Positions 24,280-33,127 of a stretch of DNA of 64,000 nt are shown here, piece by piece. The notes under the pieces were generated by a model, which saw only the letters and a program-made list of their open reading frames with translations, made no database searches and was not told the DNA's origin. The DNA is from Wansuia hejianensis (GTDB lineage Bacteria > Bacillota > Clostridia > Lachnospirales > Lachnospiraceae). The translations under genes were made by a program, and so were the position numbers. Each line of letters begins with the position of its first letter. Within the stretch, counting starts at the first letter, position 1. The stretch lies in NCBI RefSeq assembly GCF_014337215.1, contig NZ_CP060635.1, positions 3,605,501 through 3,669,500 on the forward strand, read 5' to 3'.

Positions 24280-24744
24280 ATGGTATTTGACCGGATTGAA
24301 AATATAGGGACCTATCTGGGAACCGGAGAAGCGATGGACGCAGCGCTGAATTTTCTGAAAGTGATTTCCGAAGAAGGATTTGATGAATCGAGGGAATACG
24401 ATCCCGGCTGCGGCGTTCTGGTTAGATGTGCTGCTTATACCACCCGGCCTCTGGAGGACTGCTGTTTTGAGGCGCACCGCCGTTATATTGACGTGATGGC
24501 AATGCTTTCCGGCACGGAGCAGATTGGCTATAAGCCCGCTGCAGAGCTGGAAAAGATCACACAGGAATATGTGGAAGAGCAGGACGCGCTTCTGGCTGAG
24601 GATAAGGAGGAGGTTGTGCTGTTTACATTTCGTGTGGGCGATTTTGCCGTATGGTATCCTCAGGACGGGCATATGCCCTGTATCTGCAGCGGCGAAGCGA
24701 AACCGGCGAAACGGTTAATTTTGAAGGTGCCGGTACAGGATTAA
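24280..24744 (+). CDS. YhcH/YjgK/YiaL-family protein (NanQ-like)
   Basis: 154 residues of the DUF386 (YhcH/YjgK/YiaL) cupin-like family. Recognisable features: the HRRYIDVMAMLSGTEQIGY block (~66-84) and DFAVWYPQDGHMPC (~120-133), whose Glu/His residues bind metal in relatives. In Escherichia coli YhcH (NanQ) speeds opening of the N-acetylneuraminate ring so that NanA can use it. The gene starts one base after the lyase gene, which fits that helper function. A strong hairpin terminator follows immediately, so the downstream nanE part may be less expressed. Confidence 0.9.
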   Translation: MVFDRIENIGTYLGTGEAMDAALNFLKVISEEGFDESREYDPGCGVLVRCAAYTTRPLEDCCFEAHRRYIDVMAMLSGTEQIGYKPAAELEKITQEYVEEQDALLAEDKEEVVLFTFRVGDFAVWYPQDGHMPCICSGEAKPAKRLILKVPVQD

Positions 24745-24813
24745 GAAAGCAGGCTGCCGCATGTAATGTGTGCCGGACGATTTCCGGCAGTGTTCCATGC
24801 GGCGGCTTTCTTT
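24743..24813 (+). terminator. Long hairpin inside the nan-type operon
   Basis: AAGAAAGC (24744-24750 region) pairs with GCTTTCTTT (24805-24813); inner arms GCCGCATG/CATGCGGC and TGCCGG/CCGGCA extend the stem. It begins at the stop of the YhcH-like gene and ends in a T-containing run. It may end part of the transcripts, lowering expression of the nanE-nagA half. Confidence 0.7.
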
Positions 24814-24936
24814 GCGTTTGCTAAGCTTTAAAATCGTGTTGGAGGAACAGAAACTGATGTTTCAGGCCCCGGCGGTGGAATGTTTTGCGGCTGCCATATG
24901 GGGGCACAGAGATTGCAGAAAGGAGAGATGATTTTC

Positions 24937-25623
24937 ATGAACAACCAGGAGATTTTAGAACGCATCAGAGGAGGCCTGATTGTATCTTGTCAGGCGCTGG
25001 AGGACGAGCCGCTGCACAGTTCTTACATCATGTCACGGATGGCTTTTGCGGCCTATGAAGGCGGGGCCGTGGGAATCAGGGCCAATACGGCGGAAGATAT
25101 TACGGAGATCCGCAAGGTGGTGAGCCTTCCCGTTATCGGAATTGTTAAGCAGGTATATGACGGCTGTGACGTCTATATAACGCCTACCATGAAGGAAGTG
25201 GATGATCTGGCGGCTACGGGTGTGGAAATCATCGCAATGGATGCCACAAAGCGCCCAAGACCTGACGGAAGGCCGATCGCAGAATTCTTCAGAGAAGTCA
25301 GGGCAAAGTATCCGGATCAATTATTCATGGCGGATTGCTCCTGTATAGAAGAGGGGCTGCATGCCGCGGAAATCGGCTTTGACCTGATTGGGACTACGAT
25401 GGCCAGTTATACTCCTTATACTAAGGGAACGTCAATTCCGGATTTCAATATGATGAAGACACTGGTAGAAAAGAGCGGAAAACCAGTGATTGCAGAAGGA
25501 GGCATCTGGTCTCCGGCAGAACTGAAACAAGCCCTGGATACAGGCGCCCTGGCAGCAGTTGTGGGAACGGCGATTACTAGGCCGAGAGAGATTACCCGCA
25601 GATATGTGGAGGCCATCCAGTGA
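24937..25623 (+). CDS. nanE: N-acylmannosamine-6-phosphate 2-epimerase
   Basis: 228 residues, start ATG at 24937, 11 bases after AAAGGAG; an ATG at 24928 would be too close. The NanE TIM-barrel signatures are clear: GGLIVSCQALEDEPLHSS at the start, IGIVKQVYDGCDVYITPT, DATKRPRPDG with the catalytic-site lysine, and the phosphate-binding AEGGIWSPAELKQALDTGA plus VVGTAITRP. The enzyme turns N-acetylmannosamine-6-phosphate into N-acetylglucosamine-6-phosphate in the sialic acid route. It overlaps the ROK kinase gene by four bases. Confidence 0.95.
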   Translation: MNNQEILERIRGGLIVSCQALEDEPLHSSYIMSRMAFAAYEGGAVGIRANTAEDITEIRKVVSLPVIGIVKQVYDGCDVYITPTMKEVDDLAATGVEIIAMDATKRPRPDGRPIAEFFREVRAKYPDQLFMADCSCIEEGLHAAEIGFDLIGTTMASYTPYTKGTSIPDFNMMKTLVEKSGKPVIAEGGIWSPAELKQALDTGALAAVVGTAITRPREITRRYVEAIQ

Positions 25624-26498
25624 GGACAGCGGTTCTGGATATTGGCGGAACCTTCATAAAGTCCGGGATCTATGGGCCTGCGGGGCTGCAGCAGATCCAG
25701 GAGACGCCCACCCCGGCCAGGGAAGGGGGAGCGGCGCTCATGGAATGTGCAAAACAGATATTGCGCGGCTATACAGGCTATGATGCCATCGGGGTCAGCA
25801 CGGCGGGACAGGTTGACGTGGTCAGCGGCAGCATCCGATATGCCAATGAGAACATCCCCGGCTATACGGGGACAAAGGTCAGAGAGATACTGGAGGACGC
25901 GTTTTCTGTGCCTGTGGTGGTGGACAATGATGTGAACATGGCGGCCATCGGGGAAGCGTACCTGGGCGCAGGTAAAGATCAGAGAGATTTTCTGTGCCTG
26001 ACTTATGGTACGGGGATCGGAGGAGCCATCGTGCAGGACCGGCAGATATTCCGGGGAAGCAGCTTTTCTGCGGCGGAATTCGGGTCGATCGTGACACACG
26101 GGAAGGATCAGGAGAACCAGGGCGGGTTTCCGGCAGGTATTTATGAGAAATATGCGTCTACCACGGCTCTGGTGCGCATGGCCAGCGCGCGCGACACTTC
26201 CTGTACAGATGGGAGAGCTATTTTTGCAAGGCTGGGGGAAGCGGAGATCAGAGAGATTGTGGATGAATGGATCGGCGAGATTCTGCTGGGATTATCCAGT
26301 CTGATCCATATCTTTAACCCGTCTTATATAGTGCTGGGAGGTGGGGTAATGAACCAGCCGTACATATTAGAAGAAATACGCAGAAGGATCGGCAGCTATA
26401 TCATGCCGAGTTTCGCTCATGTACAGTTTGAGAGGGCCAGGCTAGGTAATCAGGCGGGCATGCTTGGAGCGGCCATGACCGCGGAAAAGGAGTTATAA
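25620..26498 (+). CDS. ROK-family sugar kinase (probable N-acylmannosamine kinase)
   Basis: 292 residues, GTG start overlapping the nanE stop (GTGA) with GGAGG upstream. The ATP phosphate loop is DIGGTFIKSGIYG (~6-18); the catalytic-base Asp is in VVVDNDVNMAAIGEA; and YGTGIGGAIV and IVLGGGVMNQ are ROK hallmarks. The zinc-binding CxCGxxGC motif of many ROK kinases is absent: the region reads EFGSIVTHGKDQ followed by QGGFPAGIYEKYAS. Position between nanE and nagA makes N-acetylmannosamine (NanK role) the likely substrate, giving the 6-phosphate for NanE. Confidence 0.88.
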   Translation: MRTAVLDIGGTFIKSGIYGPAGLQQIQETPTPAREGGAALMECAKQILRGYTGYDAIGVSTAGQVDVVSGSIRYANENIPGYTGTKVREILEDAFSVPVVVDNDVNMAAIGEAYLGAGKDQRDFLCLTYGTGIGGAIVQDRQIFRGSSFSAAEFGSIVTHGKDQENQGGFPAGIYEKYASTTALVRMASARDTSCTDGRAIFARLGEAEIREIVDEWIGEILLGLSSLIHIFNPSYIVLGGGVMNQPYILEEIRRRIGSYIMPSFAHVQFERARLGNQAGMLGAAMTAEKEL

Positions 26499-26521
26499 AT
26501 TGCGGCAGGAGGGATACAGCG

Positions 26522-27688
26522 GTGATAACGGCGATTGTTAACGGCAGAATTGTGTTGGAGGACAAAATCCTGGCAGACCGTGTTCTGCTCATGGAAAACG
26601 GCAGGATTTTGTCTGTTGAAGAAAAAACGGCGCCTGAAGGGGCGGAGGTTATCGACGCGGCCGGGGGCTATGTGGGCCCCGGTTACGTGGATATACATAC
26701 GCATGGAGGCGGAAGCCATACCTCTCATGGGGAGCCTCTTGAGATGGCGGAATATCATCTTCAGTATGGAACGACCTCTATCTGCCCCTCGCTGGCCTAC
26801 GAGCTGACGAAGGAAGAGATGCTCCAGGGAATCCGCAACATCCGGCAGGCCATGAAACAGGGCGGGAACAGCGTGGCGGGCATTCATCTGGAAGGTCCCT
26901 ACACCAGCCAGAAATATGGGGCTGCCGCAGCAAAGGCCTGGGAACTGAACAGAGAAGACTATGAATTGCTGTTCCGGGAGGCGGCAGGCTGCGTCCGCCA
27001 GGTGACCCATGCGCCGGAGATCCCGGGAATAGAGGAATTTGAAGAATATGTAGAAAAGCTTCAGATCCCACAATCCGTGGGCCACACCGAGATGTCTCCG
27101 GAGGAATTGAAACGGGCCATGAGCCATGGGGCGACGATCGTTACGCATCTGTTTGATGCAATGGGCTGCTGGAGAGGCAATGATTCCATCGCCGTGACGG
27201 GAGTGATTCAGGAGACGGCCGCGGAGGTGGCGCTGGCGCAGGAAGGGCTGTACTATGAGTTGATCTGTGACAGCGCGGGAATGCATGTGAAGCCTGCTAA
27301 CCTCCGCCTGACGCTCCGGGCGGCCGGGGCGGAAAATATCATTCTGATTACGGACGCCAATATTGGGCAATACCGGCTGGAAGAGCTTTCGGAGGATGAT
27401 ATGAGGCGCCGCTATCCGGATCTGAATTTTAACAGTGACGGGGAGCTTTCTGGCAGCAGGCTGACAATGGAGCTGGCGGTGAAGAACATGCGCCGCCATA
27501 CGGGAGCGACGGTCAGAGAGCTGTTTCTGATGGCGGCGGCCAATCCGGCCAGGGCGGTAGGGCTTTATGAGCAGACCGGATCGCTTGCGGCCGGTAAGTG
27601 GGCGGACATTCTGATCTGCGACAGCGAATTGAAGGTAGAACAAGTATTTTTACATGGAAAGCCTGTGAGGAGAGAGGCGGTTTGCTGA
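26522..27688 (+). CDS. nagA: N-acetylglucosamine-6-phosphate deacetylase
   Basis: 388 residues, GTG start with AGGAGGGATACAGCG upstream. Amidohydrolase barrel with the metal motif VDIHTHGG (~58-65), HLEGPYTS (~124-131), a histidine in SVGHTEMS (~188-195), THLFDAMG (~209-216) and the catalytic aspartate in ILITDANIG (~279-287). It removes the acetyl group to give glucosamine-6-phosphate plus acetate. THLFDAM replaces the more usual THLFNAM, a mild change in the substrate loop. It shares one base with the following exporter gene (TGATG). No nagB is seen nearby, so the last step is probably encoded elsewhere. Confidence 0.93.
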   Translation: MITAIVNGRIVLEDKILADRVLLMENGRILSVEEKTAPEGAEVIDAAGGYVGPGYVDIHTHGGGSHTSHGEPLEMAEYHLQYGTTSICPSLAYELTKEEMLQGIRNIRQAMKQGGNSVAGIHLEGPYTSQKYGAAAAKAWELNREDYELLFREAAGCVRQVTHAPEIPGIEEFEEYVEKLQIPQSVGHTEMSPEELKRAMSHGATIVTHLFDAMGCWRGNDSIAVTGVIQETAAEVALAQEGLYYELICDSAGMHVKPANLRLTLRAAGAENIILITDANIGQYRLEELSEDDMRRRYPDLNFNSDGELSGSRLTMELAVKNMRRHTGATVRELFLMAAANPARAVGLYEQTGSLAAGKWADILICDSELKVEQVFLHGKPVRREAVC

Positions 27689-28578
27689 TGAAAAAGGAAT
27701 ATTTATACGCCGGAATTGCTATACTGGCATGGGGAACTTCGGCTACTTCGGTGAAGCTGATGCAGGGCAGCCTGGACACCGTCTTTCTCCTGTTTGGCGT
27801 TTCCTTGACGGCGGCGGTGTTCCTGTGTATTGTGTGTGGGGTTCAGGGACGTTTCCGGAAGCTCAGGGAGTATTCCGCAGGAACCATTTTTCGGATGATC
27901 CTGATCGGATTAGTGGGTATGTTTGTGTATAATGCTCTTTATATGCGCGCCGTGGAGTGTATGCCGGCTCAGCAGGCTTATATGCTGAATTATTTCTGGC
28001 CGGCGCTGATCGTGGTGTTTTCCGGCTTTCTGTTGAAGGAGAAGCTGACCTTCTGGAAGGTTGGGGCGGTTCTGGTATCCTTTGCCGGAGTGCTCATCTA
28101 CTCAGCGGACGGGAATCTCAAGTCTCTGTTCACCAGTAAGGCAGAGGGAGTGACTTTTGCTTTACTGGGGGCGGTTGTTTACAGCTTGTATTCTGTGCTA
28201 AATAAAAGGGAATCCTACGATAAATTCCTCTGCATCACAATTGCCTGTGTCACCAGCGCGGCCTGTTCCCTGGTGTGGGTGCTGGCGTCCGGCCAGATCC
28301 ATCTGGTTCAGACCGCTAACTGGGGCGGTTTGATTTACCAGGGTGTAGTCTGCATCGGCACAGCGTATCTGGCCTGGGCCTATGCGATGGATGCGGGAGA
28401 CACGGCGAAGGTATCGACGCTATCGTACCTGACTCCTTTTGTGTCCCTGATTTTTACCTGCGTATTCCTGGGGGAAAAAGTGACGGCGTATTCAGCAGCG
28501 GGGATTATATTTGTCATAATGGGAATTATTCTGCAGGAAAGGCCGTGGGGCAAGAAAAATACTGCCGTTAAGGCTTGA
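27688..28578 (+). CDS. EamA/DMT-family transporter
   Basis: 296 residues with ten predicted membrane segments in two EamA repeats (first half starts LYAGIAILAWGTSATSVKL; second half begins near FALLGAVVYSLYSVLNKR). The start ATG overlaps the nagA stop by one base. Drug/metabolite transporters of this kind move small metabolites, often outwards, in the cytoplasmic membrane. As the last gene of the nonulosonate operon it may export a by-product or import an amino sugar. Direction and substrate cannot be decided from sequence. Confidence 0.9.
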   Translation: MKKEYLYAGIAILAWGTSATSVKLMQGSLDTVFLLFGVSLTAAVFLCIVCGVQGRFRKLREYSAGTIFRMILIGLVGMFVYNALYMRAVECMPAQQAYMLNYFWPALIVVFSGFLLKEKLTFWKVGAVLVSFAGVLIYSADGNLKSLFTSKAEGVTFALLGAVVYSLYSVLNKRESYDKFLCITIACVTSAACSLVWVLASGQIHLVQTANWGGLIYQGVVCIGTAYLAWAYAMDAGDTAKVSTLSYLTPFVSLIFTCVFLGEKVTAYSAAGIIFVIMGIILQERPWGKKNTAVKA

Positions 28579-28662
28579 CTTTTTTCGCGTTTATCCTTAT
28601 CATGTTAGAAGGCCGTGTTTGCACGGGAACTACAAAAGTATCTCTAGGAGGAACAGATTACA

Positions 28663-29901
28663 ATGTATTCATTGGACGAAGTAAGAGCGGTCGATCCGGA
28701 AATTGCCGAATTGATCATGGCAGAACTGGCCCGTCAGAACAGCCATATTGAACTGATTGCATCAGAAAACTGGGTTTCTAAAGCGGTTATGGCAGCTATG
28801 GGAAGCCCCCTTACCAATAAATATGCAGAGGGATATCCGGGAAAAAGGTTTTATGGAGGCTGCCAGTGCGTAGATGAAGTGGAGGCTTTGGCCATAGCGC
28901 GTGCCAAGAAGATTTTTGGATGTACCTATGCTAACGTGCAGCCTCATTCCGGCGCGCAGGCAAATATGGCAGTATTTTTTGCCCTGCTTCAGCCAGGGGA
29001 TACCGTGATGGGCATGAACCTTTCGGAGGGTGGCCATCTGTCGCACGGAAGCCCGGCAAATCTCTCCGGCGCCTATTTTAAAGTCGTACCCTATGGGGTT
29101 AATGCGGAAGGCTTCATTGATTACGATGAGGTGGAGCGCATCGCCCGGGAATGCCGGCCGAAGATGATTGTGGCAGGCGCCAGCGCGTATGCCAGAACGA
29201 TTGATTTTAAGCGGTTCCGTGAGATAGCGGATGAGGTGGGCGCGTATCTGATGGTGGATATTGCCCATATTGCGGGGCTTGTGGCTACCGGGCAGCATCC
29301 CAGCCCAATTCCCTATGCGCATGTGACTACGACTACCACGCATAAGACGCTGAGAGGTCCAAGAGGCGGCCTGATCCTGTCCAGTGAGGAATTTGCGAAG
29401 GAACACAAGCTGAATAAGGCGGTATTTCCGGGAATCCAGGGGGGACCGCTGATGCATGTGATCGCTTCCAAAGCGGTCTGCTTCCAGGAGGTATTGAGTC
29501 CTGAGTTCCAGGAATATGGAAAAAATGTTGTGCTGAATGCGAAAGCGCTTTGCAAGGGCCTGATCAGCCGGGGAATTCCGGTGGTGTCCGGAGGCACGGA
29601 CAATCACCTGATGTTGGTGAACCTGGCGGCCATCGGCAAGACGGGAAAAGAAGTGGAGAATCTCCTGGACAGCGTGAATATTACAGCTAATAAGAACACG
29701 ATTCCCAACGATCCCCAATCACCTTTTGTGACCAGCGGCCTGCGTCTGGGAAGCCCGGCTGTCACTTCCCGGGGGATGAATGAGCAGGATATGGATCTGA
29801 TCGCGGAAACCATAGCCATAATGCTGAAGGATCCGGAGAGCAACGCAGAACAGGCGAAAGCAAATGTGAAATCGCTGACGGATAAATATCCGTTGATGTG
29901 A
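28663..29901 (+). CDS. glyA: Serine hydroxymethyltransferase
   Basis: 412 residues, standard length. It exchanges the serine side-chain carbon with tetrahydrofolate and makes glycine and methylene-THF. Hallmarks: IELIASENWVSKAVM near residue 30, NKYAEGYPGKRFYGGC, the PLP aspartate/histidine block MVDIAHIAGLVATG (~196-209), the Schiff-base lysine in TTTTTHKTLRGPRGG (~K228), and PNDPQSPFVTSGLRLGSPA. Strong AGGAGG precedes the ATG. It is followed without a gap by a headless surface-protein frame that starts on its last codon, a sign of a deletion or rearrangement just downstream. Confidence 0.97.
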   Translation: MYSLDEVRAVDPEIAELIMAELARQNSHIELIASENWVSKAVMAAMGSPLTNKYAEGYPGKRFYGGCQCVDEVEALAIARAKKIFGCTYANVQPHSGAQANMAVFFALLQPGDTVMGMNLSEGGHLSHGSPANLSGAYFKVVPYGVNAEGFIDYDEVERIARECRPKMIVAGASAYARTIDFKRFREIADEVGAYLMVDIAHIAGLVATGQHPSPIPYAHVTTTTTHKTLRGPRGGLILSSEEFAKEHKLNKAVFPGIQGGPLMHVIASKAVCFQEVLSPEFQEYGKNVVLNAKALCKGLISRGIPVVSGGTDNHLMLVNLAAIGKTGKEVENLLDSVNITANKNTIPNDPQSPFVTSGLRLGSPAVTSRGMNEQDMDLIAETIAIMLKDPESNAEQAKANVKSLTDKYPLM

Positions 29902-31817
29902 GAGGAAGTAAGGGCGGAACGTCCGGCTGGCAGTATCTCGGCTCAGAGGAGTTTACCAACAGGAATAATGAAGTGGAAATGATACATAAACTGAGGCTGG
30001 ACGGCTATAACGGCGGGCCGATTGTGGCAGACTGCAACCTGAATCTGGAACTGGCGGCAGGCAGTGTGAACGCGATTGGCGCCACCACAAGCGATGGTTT
30101 AAAGACAGAAAATGCGTCTCTGGGATATGATTACAGGGGAAGCTTTGATAAAAAGTGGTGGTATCTGAACATTGAAGGCGTGGGAGATGCGGATTCCAGA
30201 CCGTCGCTGTCGATCACCGGAAAGGATTACGCGATCCACAGTGAGCGTGATATCAGCATTGAGAACTGTAAGCTCACGGCAGTCAATGAGCCGTCTGATC
30301 CCGGAAGCGGATCCATCGCGTGTATCATGAGCGAATTTTATCTCACTATCACTGACTGCGAGATGGATTTAACATCCAGCGGCGTTACTTTGAACTGTTA
30401 CGACGGGATGAATATTTCCGGAAGCAAGATAAAAGCAGTGTCGGGCATTAACGCCTTCCATGCGAATAATGAAAATCTGGTTATCGCAGATACTGAGCTG
30501 GATGTCACAGCTCCGAACGCAGCGCTCAGCAGCCGGTTCGGAGGGGTTTATCTGACTGCCTGTACCGGTACGATTTCCACAGACTGTCCCAGTGGGGTGA
30601 TTGGTACTCCGGCCAGAGCTTGTATCCGTGGTCTCAATCTGGATAAAAAGTATGTAACGGAACTGAAAGACTGTAATCTGACGCTGATATCCAATGCCGG
30701 TTATCAGGCGGAAGGCACTTTGAGCTGCGGCATCAGCGCAGACAGTGATATTGTGATCGACGGAGGCAGTGTTTCTTTTTCCGGTACGTCCTATGGAGCT
30801 AATTCCTTTACGTCTTATCCGGATCAGTATACGGGAAATATCATTGTCCAAAACGGGGCAGTGCTCAGCGGGGAAGAGGTGGGAACCGCGATTTTGCGTG
30901 CTTCAGGTGCCGGTACGGTGACCTGCGGGGAAGGTACTTCTGTAAATGGAAAGATTTTACACAGTTCGGATCAAATGGTTGTGCTGAGCGGTATCTATAC
31001 GGTAGCTGCGGATGAGGCGCTGTCAGAAGGGCAGACCCTGACGATTCCGGCCGGTTCAGAGGTCATGATTTCGGAAAATGTGACGCTGGATCTGTCGAAA
31101 GCTGCTGCAGTGATTCTGAACGGTAAATTAATCAATCACGGAACGGTGTTGCTGAATGGGGCAGTTTCTGTGAATGCCGGTGTACTTGAGAACCTGGGGA
31201 CGGTGAAGGAGACGGAAGGAACGGCTCTCAAAAATGACGGTGAAATCAGCAGCAGATGTAATTCGCTGTTTGAGGTGACCGGAAATGCGATTAACGCGAT
31301 CCATGACTGGGACGAGGGAGTAATAACAACGGCACCTACGGTCACGTCAGGGGGTGTGAAGACTTTTACCTGCAGGAATGACAGCAGCCATACAAGGACA
31401 GAAGAGATCGCTATGCTGGAACGGGCAGATTACAGCAAGGTGGATGAAGCGGTAAAGAAGGCTGAAGCCCTGAATAAGAATGATTATAAAGATTTTTCAG
31501 CGGTTGATGCTGCTGTCAGTGGCGTAATCCGGGATATGGATGTTTCCAGGCAGTCAGAGGTTGACGCCATGGCGGCGGCAATAGAGAATGCTATCAAAGG
31601 CCTTGAAAAGAAAGCGGTCATTACCCCGGGAGGGTCGGAGAGTACAGTTACTCCGACGAAGGCAGCGGGTGCCGGCGGAACTAAGACAGCCAGCGCGGTT
31701 AACGCGAAAACAGGTGATGAGAATCATATGGATTTTTGGATTGTATTAGCCGTGGCAGGCTGCGGTGTATTGATTACTCTGTCAACCGTGGTTATCAAGC
31801 GGAAAAAGCATAATTAA
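29898..31817 (+). pseudogene. 5'-truncated wall-anchored surface protein
   Basis: A 639-codon open frame starting on the overlap with the glyA stop. There is no signal peptide, no ribosome site and no membrane segment in the first part, although the C-terminus is a complete surface anchor: FIVAR-like helical domain (~510-572), Pro/Thr/Gly linker (~573-603), a degenerate LPxTG signal NAKTGD, a membrane segment (~612-632) and RKKHN tail. The middle (~50-450) is a beta-helix-like region rich in short strands (ITDCEMDL, IIVQNGAVLSG). The N-terminal export signal has been lost, probably by deletion at the glyA border; the frame is otherwise intact. It could still be an unexported product. Confidence 0.75.
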
Positions 31818-31829
31818 GTAAATTAATTG

Positions 31830-31871
31830 ACGGAGGCTGTGCCCTTTTGGGAGAAAATAGCCTCCGTTCTT
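31830..31871 (+). terminator. Intrinsic terminator after the surface-protein frame
   Basis: ACGGAGGCT (31830-31838) pairs with AGCCTCCGT (31859-31867), followed by TCTTTAT. It isolates the glyA-surface-protein unit from the sialidase-fold gene. Confidence 0.75.
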
Positions 31872-31890
31872 TATATTGGGAGGTTTTACA

Positions 31891-33009
31891 ATGAGAGTAT
31901 CCGAATGTTCAATCATATATGAAAATCCGCTTCCCCAACTGAAGGCCAGGAAAGCGTATTTCCCCAATCTGTGCCTTCTGGATGGCGGCGAACTGGCGGC
32001 GGCCTTTGCAATCGGCCAGGCGATGGAGAGCGTAGACCAGACCAGTTATCTGGCCAGATCCAATGACGGGGGGAGAACGTGGTCTGAACCGATCCGGATG
32101 TTTTCGGGACAGGTTTCTGCGGAGCGTGAGAGAGTGCCGGTGAGCGATGTGGCTAAAATTACCAGAGTTGGAGACGGGCGTCTGATCGTTCTGGGATACC
32201 GGTTCCGGAGGGAGGACCCGGACTGCCCCCTGGGCAACCCGGAGACAGGCGGCCTGCTGGAGGACGAGGTGTTCTGGGCGGAAAGCCGGGACAGCGGCGT
32301 TAGCTGGTCGGAGCCGTCGGTGATTCCCACTGCCTGGAACGGGCATACGGAGGCATCGGCTCCTGTTACGGTGCTAAAAGATGGGGATTGGGTAACTCCC
32401 ATCACCGGATTTCCCGGCTGGGACGGAAGGCTGGCCGGAGTGAACTGTGGCAGGCTTCTCCGCAGCAGCGACCAGGGGAAGAGCTGGCAGGACGAGACTG
32501 TCTGCATGGATTTTCCGGGTCATACGGTACTGTGCTATGAGCAGCGTTTGTGCCAGCTGGAGGCGAGCGGGGATCTGGTAGTGATCGCCTGGAATGAAGA
32601 TACGGCGGTCGGCCGCCGCATGACGAACCATTATACGGTATCACATGACAACGGAAAGACATTTTCAGAGCCCAGAGACACGGGAATTATGGGACAGGCG
32701 TCCAGTGTGTGCGCCCTGGGCGGCAACGAGCTTCTGTCCCTGCACGCCTGCAGAAGAGATACAGAGCGTCCTGGAATCTACGGATGCCGGGTATTGCTGG
32801 AACACGGGGAATGGAAAACGGAAGAAAAGAAGCTGCTCTGGGAGCCGGGCGTCCCGGTGGTGAAAAATGATAAGTTCGCGGATGTATTCGCTTATCTGAA
32901 ATTCGGGCAGCCCAGCGCGGTTCGGCTGTCGGAAAAGGAGCTTCTGATGACGCATTGGTTTGAGGAGAACGGGGAGGCCAAGATAGCGGCCACCAGGATC
33001 GAACTGTAA
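31891..33009 (+). CDS. Sialidase-fold protein with four Asp-boxes (cytoplasmic)
   Basis: 372 residues from the ATG after GGGAGG (31878-31883). Four Asp-box motifs mark a six-bladed sialidase-type propeller: SNDGGRTW (57-64), SRDSGVSW (132-139), SSDQGKSW (192-199) and SHDNGKTF (251-258). There is no signal peptide, so it stays in the cell, unlike most bacterial sialidases. The arginine triad of true sialidases was not all located. Near the nonulosonate operon it may work on an imported sialoside or anhydro-sugar; a sugar epimerase or lactonase of the same fold is an alternative. Confidence 0.8.
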   Translation: MRVSECSIIYENPLPQLKARKAYFPNLCLLDGGELAAAFAIGQAMESVDQTSYLARSNDGGRTWSEPIRMFSGQVSAERERVPVSDVAKITRVGDGRLIVLGYRFRREDPDCPLGNPETGGLLEDEVFWAESRDSGVSWSEPSVIPTAWNGHTEASAPVTVLKDGDWVTPITGFPGWDGRLAGVNCGRLLRSSDQGKSWQDETVCMDFPGHTVLCYEQRLCQLEASGDLVVIAWNEDTAVGRRMTNHYTVSHDNGKTFSEPRDTGIMGQASSVCALGGNELLSLHACRRDTERPGIYGCRVLLEHGEWKTEEKKLLWEPGVPVVKNDKFADVFAYLKFGQPSAVRLSEKELLMTHWFEENGEAKIAATRIEL

Positions 33010-33064
33010 TTTTGGGATTCCTCATTGACCAATTGGAAGCCTCCACGGAGAGGTGCCGGAGAAA

Positions 33065-33104
33065 AAACCTCCGAGTCTGAAGAGGTTTCAGCTCGGAGGT
33101 TTTT
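33065..33104. terminator. Bidirectional intrinsic terminator
   Basis: AAACCTCCGAG (33065-33075) pairs with CTCGGAGGTTT (33092-33102), with an inner CTGAA/TTCAG, A-rich upstream and T-rich downstream. It separates the convergent sialidase-fold gene (+) and SDR gene (-). Confidence 0.85.
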
Positions 33105-33127
33105 AATAAGATCATTTGCCGGAAGTG

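Noticed and set aside
26450..27643. 397-codon frame opposite nagA
   Set aside because: Shadow of nagA; no recognisable protein.
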